From assembly GCA_963082875.1 (NCBI GenBank), contig OY720097.1:3596001-3660000 (forward strand): a stretch of DNA of 64,000 nucleotides. The letters are read 5' to 3'. The DNA is from Corella eumyota. Its lineage: Eukaryota > Chordata > Ascidiacea > Phlebobranchia > Corellidae. This document shows, piece by piece, positions 60,301 to 64,000 of the stretch (position 1 is the first letter of the stretch; each line of letters begins with the position of its first letter). The translations under genes and the position numbers were made by a program. The notes beneath the pieces are model-generated. The model was not told the DNA's origin and made no database searches. It saw nothing but the letters and a program-made list of their open reading frames with translations.

Positions 60301-62700
60301 TGGAGCTGAATATCATGGTTATGTTGCTGATGTGACAAGGACATGGCCAATCAATGGAAAGTAAGAAATTTTTGTTTTATTTTTTAGTTTGATTCCAACT
60401 AGAACTAACATTTAATTGTTTGTAACATTTAGATTGGTCACACCTTCATATAAGGTAATTATTATTTTCAAATATTGGTTGCAAGTTTTGACAATATTAT
60501 AAAAATAAAAATACCAACCGTATGACAGGCTATCTATCAACTATTTTAAAACTAATAAAAAGATTTTTTTTAATTTATGTCCATTAATCTATCTAGGTTT
60601 AAGATGTCAAAAAAATTTGTTTTTTTTTACTTTTTATTAATAAATCTAAGATTTAAATTAAAAAAATGATGTTAAATTACTTATTTTTTTTTTAAATTGA
60701 AGTTTTATGGAATTTTGCATATTTATTGTGTTTATTTTTTTCAATATTAGTCTTATTTTTTAGATTTTCTTCAGCGCAGCGTACCTTATACGATATTGTA
60801 TTACGAGTCCAAAAGGCTTGTATTGCTGCATGTAAAGTTGGAAGCACTTTAGATGAAATTTATTCTATTATGTCACTGTTAATTGCACAGGAATTAAATT
60901 CAAATAATATATTGAAAAATAAGTTAAAGAAAAGTGAACTCAATATTCAAGAGGTAAAAAATTTTTTTTTTTTTAAATTTGTAGCTTTATAAAATGCTAA
61001 GTTAATTATTTCTTTTAATAAAGATATTCTATTAATGGATGGCTTTTACAAGTTAAATATTAGCTATTTAATTATTACAAATGATAACCTTGCATACACT
61101 ATTGATGTCTTAAAATTCAACCGGCAGCTAGCAGTAGTGGTCAGAACACTTGGCTTAACAACATAAGGTCCTGGGTTCAATCTCAACTGCTATTATGCTT
61201 AGCATTCTTGAGTAAGTGCTATAAAGGTATAAACCCCTACTTAGCCAACAATTATTCAGCAGCAAAATTTTTTGGCAATTTTTTTTTTGTATATATCTTT
61301 ATCCTCGATGTGGGAAAGTTGAATGCGCGACTTAAACATAGAGTAACAACTGTTACTTCGACCCAGTCTCGAGTTGCCTTTAGCAGTTTGAGATATTATA
61401 GATTATAATTTCCTGGTAATTATACTGCTGATTAAGTACTGGCTCAGCAGGAGTTCATATCGTTTATAGCGCCTTACTCAAAGGCGCTACAGCATGAGAG
61501 CAGTGGGGATTAAACCCACGACCTCATGGTGGTGTAGCAAGTGTTCTTACCACTACACCACGCTGCTGGTTTAATTATAATCTATAACTTCCCAAACCGC
61601 CAAAGGCAATTCGAGACTGGTTCGAGGCATGCGTAGGTTATAAGCTAACCTTTTCCACATTGATGTTAAATAAAAAAAAAAAAGAATATTTAATATAATA
61701 AAATGCAAGGCCCTTTAAAATACAGTAAACAGTGTATAATAATGCTTATTTTTCAATTTTGTTATATTTATAGATATCTCGAAAATACTGCCCCCACCAT
61801 GTTGGGCACTGGTTAGGAATGGATGTTCATGATACATCAGAAATTTCTAGATCTGTTCAACTACAACATGGAATGGTGATTACTATTGAACCAGGTACAT
61901 GTAACATTTTTAATATTTATATTTATGTTGCCAATTTGAGAATAATTGTTGCCAATTTGAGAATAAGGATTTAAAAATATTAAATGAAGAAAAAGTTTTG
62001 GTTCAGATAAGTCAAGATTAAATCCCCTCGATCTCATGCTGTAGCGCCTTTGAGTAAGGCACTATAAACGGTATAAACTCTTGCTGAGCCAGCACTTAAT
62101 CAGCAGCATAGTTACTGAAGAATTATAATCTATAATATCCCAAACTGCCACAGGCAACTCGAGACTGGGTCGGAGTAAGTGATGTTACTCTATGTTTAAG
62201 TTGCGCATTCGACTTTCCCACATCGAGGATAAAGATATACACAAAAAAAATGATTTTGCAATTTTTAAAAAACCTGCTTTGGTTAATGAATTTAAGAAGG
62301 TTTAGATACTGTTAGAACCAAATTTGAAGATATTTTGATATTGAAGTAGCGGGAATCAAACCCAGGACTACTCGATAATAGAATAAATTGTTTTTAAATT
62401 TAAAAATATTTTACCCAAGATTGCTGCAAATTTGTGAATAAAATATTTAGATTTTTAAAAGTAGTTTAATATAAATTTAAACAGTTTGAAATATTTTTGC
62501 GAAATTAATTTATTTTTCAATTTTTTTAAGGCATTTACATAAAGGAAAACGACAACGCAGTACATGAACAATATCGCGGGATCGGAATCAGAATCGAAGA
62601 TGACGTCATAATTACAAAACAGGGACCAATCGTGATCACTGACGCGTGTCCGAAAGATCCTGACGAAATTGAACGCCTTATGACGTCATCAAGTACTTGA
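57337..62700 (+). CDS. XPNPEP3: Mitochondrial Xaa-Pro aminopeptidase 3
   Basis: Exons: 57337-57541, 57701-57792, 58142-58258, 58677-58812, 59093-59219, 59633-59765, 59857-59990, 60232-60360, 60764-60953, 61774-61894, 62531-62700 (517 aa; human 507). It cleaves an N-terminal residue when proline is second and, in yeast (Icp55), trims imported mitochondrial proteins. The basic, Ser-rich N-terminus ([16 protein letters not shown]) fits a mitochondrial presequence. Residues 70-255 form the aminopeptidase P N-domain ([22 protein letters not shown]). The pita-bread domain has all five metal ligands: D337 (LVDSGAEY), D348 (DVTRTW), H433 (HHVGHWLG), E460 (IEPG), E484 (GIRIEDD). Introns 2, 5, 9 and 10 carry SINEs. 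An inner Met (57373) is an alternative start. Confidence 0.96.
57847..58119 (+). mobile_element. tRNA-derived SINE, family A
   Basis: Sense copy in XPNPEP3 intron 2. Head ACATGGTGCAGTGGTCAG, B box AAGTTCGATCC, CCCTTGAGTAACGTGC, CTGAGCCAACACTTAATCAGC, TGGCAATTATAAT, GGGGTAACTAATGTTACT and an A-run end. Confidence 0.85.
59281..59540 (+). mobile_element. tRNA-derived SINE, family A (middle deleted)
   Basis: Sense copy in XPNPEP3 intron 5, starting CCGGCAGCAGAGTATAGTAG. B box GGGTTTGATCCCC, then CTCATGCTGTGGTGCCC; the part from GCTGAGCCAGCACTTAATC is missing. Tail CACATCGAGAATAAAGATAT. ATATATTTTA occurs on both sides and may be the target duplication. Confidence 0.88.
61121..61678 (+). mobile_element. 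tRNA-derived SINE, family A, split by a second SINE
   Basis: XPNPEP3 intron 9. Left part 61121-61280 runs from the CCGGCAGC head to GGCAATT; the right part resumes at about 61573 with AATTATAATCTATAAC and goes on to CACATTGATGTTAAATAAAA. The two parts form one SINE interrupted by the minus-strand copy below. Confidence 0.88.
61281..61572 (-). mobile_element. tRNA-derived SINE, family A, inserted in another SINE
   Basis: A full-length minus-orientation copy: plus-strand T-run, ATATATCTTTATCCTCGATG, CGACCCAGTCTCGAG, ACTCAAAGGCGCTACAGC, GGGGATTAAACCCACGACC, GTGTTCTTACCACTAC and CGCTGCTGG. AATT at 61277-61280 and 61573-61576 brackets it. It is better preserved than its host copy, consistent with a later insertion. 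Confidence 0.9.
62021..62250 (+). mobile_element. tRNA-derived SINE, family A (5'-truncated)
   Basis: XPNPEP3 intron 10. Begins near the B box end (AATCCCCTCGATCTCATGC) and then keeps the whole body and the tail CATCGAGGATAAAGATAT with A-run. The body is close to the full-length copies. Confidence 0.88.
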
Positions 62701-62998
62701 CGTGGAAGATGGGATCAAAATATTATTTTGCAGTAAAAATTAAAAAAATTAATAACAACATGGTGTTTTTTTGGTACTGGCATTTTTTAAAGACCAATAT
62801 TAGGTTTAAAATAATTCTTAAAAACCATATTATTTAAAAAAAATTAATGGCTAATTTTTAAAATTAAAAAGATGCATTTCTTATTAAAAATAAACAACAT
62901 AAAAATCAAAAAAATGATTAAAAATATAGTTTTTGCGACTGTGCTCCACCTTGGCTATTTTCTCCCCGATGTTTTGGTCACGTGTTTGAATTGTGACG
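62701..62998. other. 298-bp convergent spacer
   Basis: The stops of XPNPEP3 (+) and the SLC25 gene (-) are 298 bp apart, so their 3' UTRs probably overlap or nearly so. No strong AATAAA is seen on the + strand. Confidence 0.5.
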
Positions 62999-64000
62999 TC
63001 ACGTGGTCCGGATTCGATGGAACGCCTTCATCGCCGTTTCGTAGCCAAGAAACAGGGCAGCGCTTTGCGGGAATCCCCTTATTGCATTTACGCCCATGCC
63101 GCGAAAGAATACCTGAAGACCGTACGCTTCGTAACTAGTTCTAACGCAGTGTATGATTCCGCGATATTTTCGTTGCGATGAGTCTCCGCTGTCAGCTTGT
63201 AATCTTAGCAAAAAAAGAATTTTTATAATTTTGTAAGCGTAATAACACAATTTTTAAGCTTGGTTTTCGGCAAGTATATTGTGATTAGGTTTCTTTTTTT
63301 ACATTTATTCATCCTTGATGTGAAGGTCGACCTTACGACCTATAGGCTATAAACATAGAGTAACGTCAGTTACCCCGACCGAGTCTTCAAAACAGTTTGA
63401 GATACTATATACTTTAATTGCCTCATAATTAAGCTGTTGATTAAAGGTTGGATCAGTAGAAGTTTATACTTTTTACAGCACCTTTCTAAAGGGCGCATAG
63501 CATAAGGGCAGTGGGGGTTAAACAAAGGACCTTGTGTAGTGAAGCAAAGTGTTCTGACCACTACACACATGAGGTCGTGGGTTCGATCCCCAGTGATATT
63601 TTGCTGTAGCACCCTTGAGTAAGGCGATAGAAACGGTACGAACTTCTGCTGAGCCAGCACTTAATCAGCAGCATAATTATCGGGCAATTATAATCTATAA
63701 TATCATAAACTGCCACAGGCAACTCGAGACTGGGTCGGGGTAACTGATGTTACTCTATGTTTAAGTCGCGCATTCGACTTTCCCACATCGAGGATAAAAA
63801 TATATACAAACAAAAAAAAACACTTTGCCGGTGCTTAATGTAAACTACGTTAATACTTATTTAACAACTGTATTGATCTAACCTGCTTTTAATTGTATCA
63901 ATTGGGTGCATTAAACCCCAAGACAAAACACCAGCAAGTCCTCCCGCAAATAAATAGCCAAGCGCTCCAGTTTTACCATTCTCGTTTGCGAACCGATCGC
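62999..64000 (-). CDS. Mitochondrial carrier, SLC25 family (C-terminal part)
   Basis: Two minus-strand exons seen: 64000-63883 (continues beyond the window) and 63203-62999 (stop TGA). They code the third carrier repeat: FAGGLAGVLSWGLMHPID, then TIKSRLQ, so the PxDxxKxR signature is complete, and YRGIIHCV with YGLQVFFRG, then GFPQSAALFLGYE. SLC25 proteins exchange metabolites across the inner mitochondrial membrane. The PIDTIKSRLQAD wording is nearest to the SLC25A20/29/45/47/48 group (carnitine or basic amino acids), an inference from one repeat. The N-terminal two-thirds are outside the window. The intron carries two SINEs joined head to head. Confidence 0.9.
63291..63565 (-). mobile_element. 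tRNA-derived SINE, family A (left arm of inverted pair)
   Basis: Plus-strand text: T-run, TTATTCATCCTTGATGTGAA, CATAGAGTAACGTCAGTTAC, TTGCCTCATAATTAAGC, GGATCAGTAGAAGTTTATAC, GGGGGTTAAACAAAGGACC and GTTCTGACCACTACAC. Its head meets the head of the next copy. It has an extra TAGGCTATA-type insertion in the body. Confidence 0.87.
63566..63820 (+). mobile_element. tRNA-derived SINE, family A (right arm of inverted pair)
   Basis: Plus-orientation copy lacking the first ~40 bp, starting ACATGAGGTCGTGGGTTCGA and then matching the full body to CATCGAGGATAAAAATATAT plus A-run. Together with the left arm it makes an inverted repeat of about 530 bp in the SLC25 intron. Confidence 0.88.

Noticed and set aside
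62340-62390. B-box-like CTGGGTTTGATTCCCGC on the minus strand
   Set aside because: No cloverleaf, no A box at the right distance; at most a fragment of a tRNA or SINE.

Overview
The window reads as nuclear DNA from a small-genome chordate, most likely an ascidian tunicate. It is very AT-rich (roughly 70 percent by eye), its genes have many short exons with GT/AG introns of about 50-800 bp, and its gene set is animal or chordate: BCL2L13-like, MITD1, MTMR2, XPNPEP3, EAAT, ELOVL, a class A GPCR and a sushi-repeat protein. The species is an inference; nothing here identifies it directly.

Region by region. 1-5.6 kb is a satellite block: about 11-12 near-identical ~317-bp units, then a tRNA-like relic, then old diverged relatives of the same unit, then a two-variant 18/19-bp minisatellite. 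5.6-11.2 kb is gene-poor, with a doubtful minus-strand spliced gene, many TGACGTCA palindromes and a Harbinger-type MITE next to tRNA-Val(TAC). Genes follow: BCL2L13-like (+, 11.8-14.5), an ELOVL fatty-acid elongase (-, 15.9-18.3), an EAAT/SLC1A glutamate transporter (-, 19.1-23.0), a gene like the C-terminal half of a myosin phosphatase targeting subunit (-, 26.1-30.4), an SLC2A-like sugar transporter (-, 31.2-34.1), two minisatellites (34.6 and 35.6 kb), a secreted cysteine-pair protein (+, 36.9-38.9), a class A GPCR with a giant third loop (+, 39.4-42.3), a secreted protein with 14 sushi domains (+, 43.1-48.6), an MTMR2-like phosphatase (+, 49.3-54.4), MITD1 (-, 55.5-57.0), XPNPEP3 (+, 57.3-62.7) and the end of an SLC25 carrier (-, from 63.0 past the window edge).

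Gene models were built by hand: exons were joined only where GT/AG sites and reading phase agree and the product matches a family. Eleven models run from ATG to stop with totals divisible by three; the SLC25 gene is cut by the window edge. No operon-like functional grouping is evident. MITD1 and XPNPEP3 are divergent from a 305-bp spacer, and XPNPEP3 and the SLC25 gene converge with 298 bp between stops.

Mobile DNA is short and non-autonomous. One tRNA-derived SINE family has about 14 copies, most of them in introns between 53 and 64 kb, including one copy inserted in another and one head-to-head pair. A second tRNA-derived SINE keeps an 18-bp target-site duplication, and a hAT-type MITE keeps a perfect 8-bp one. 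I saw no element with coding capacity, no CRISPR array and no bacterial-type features.
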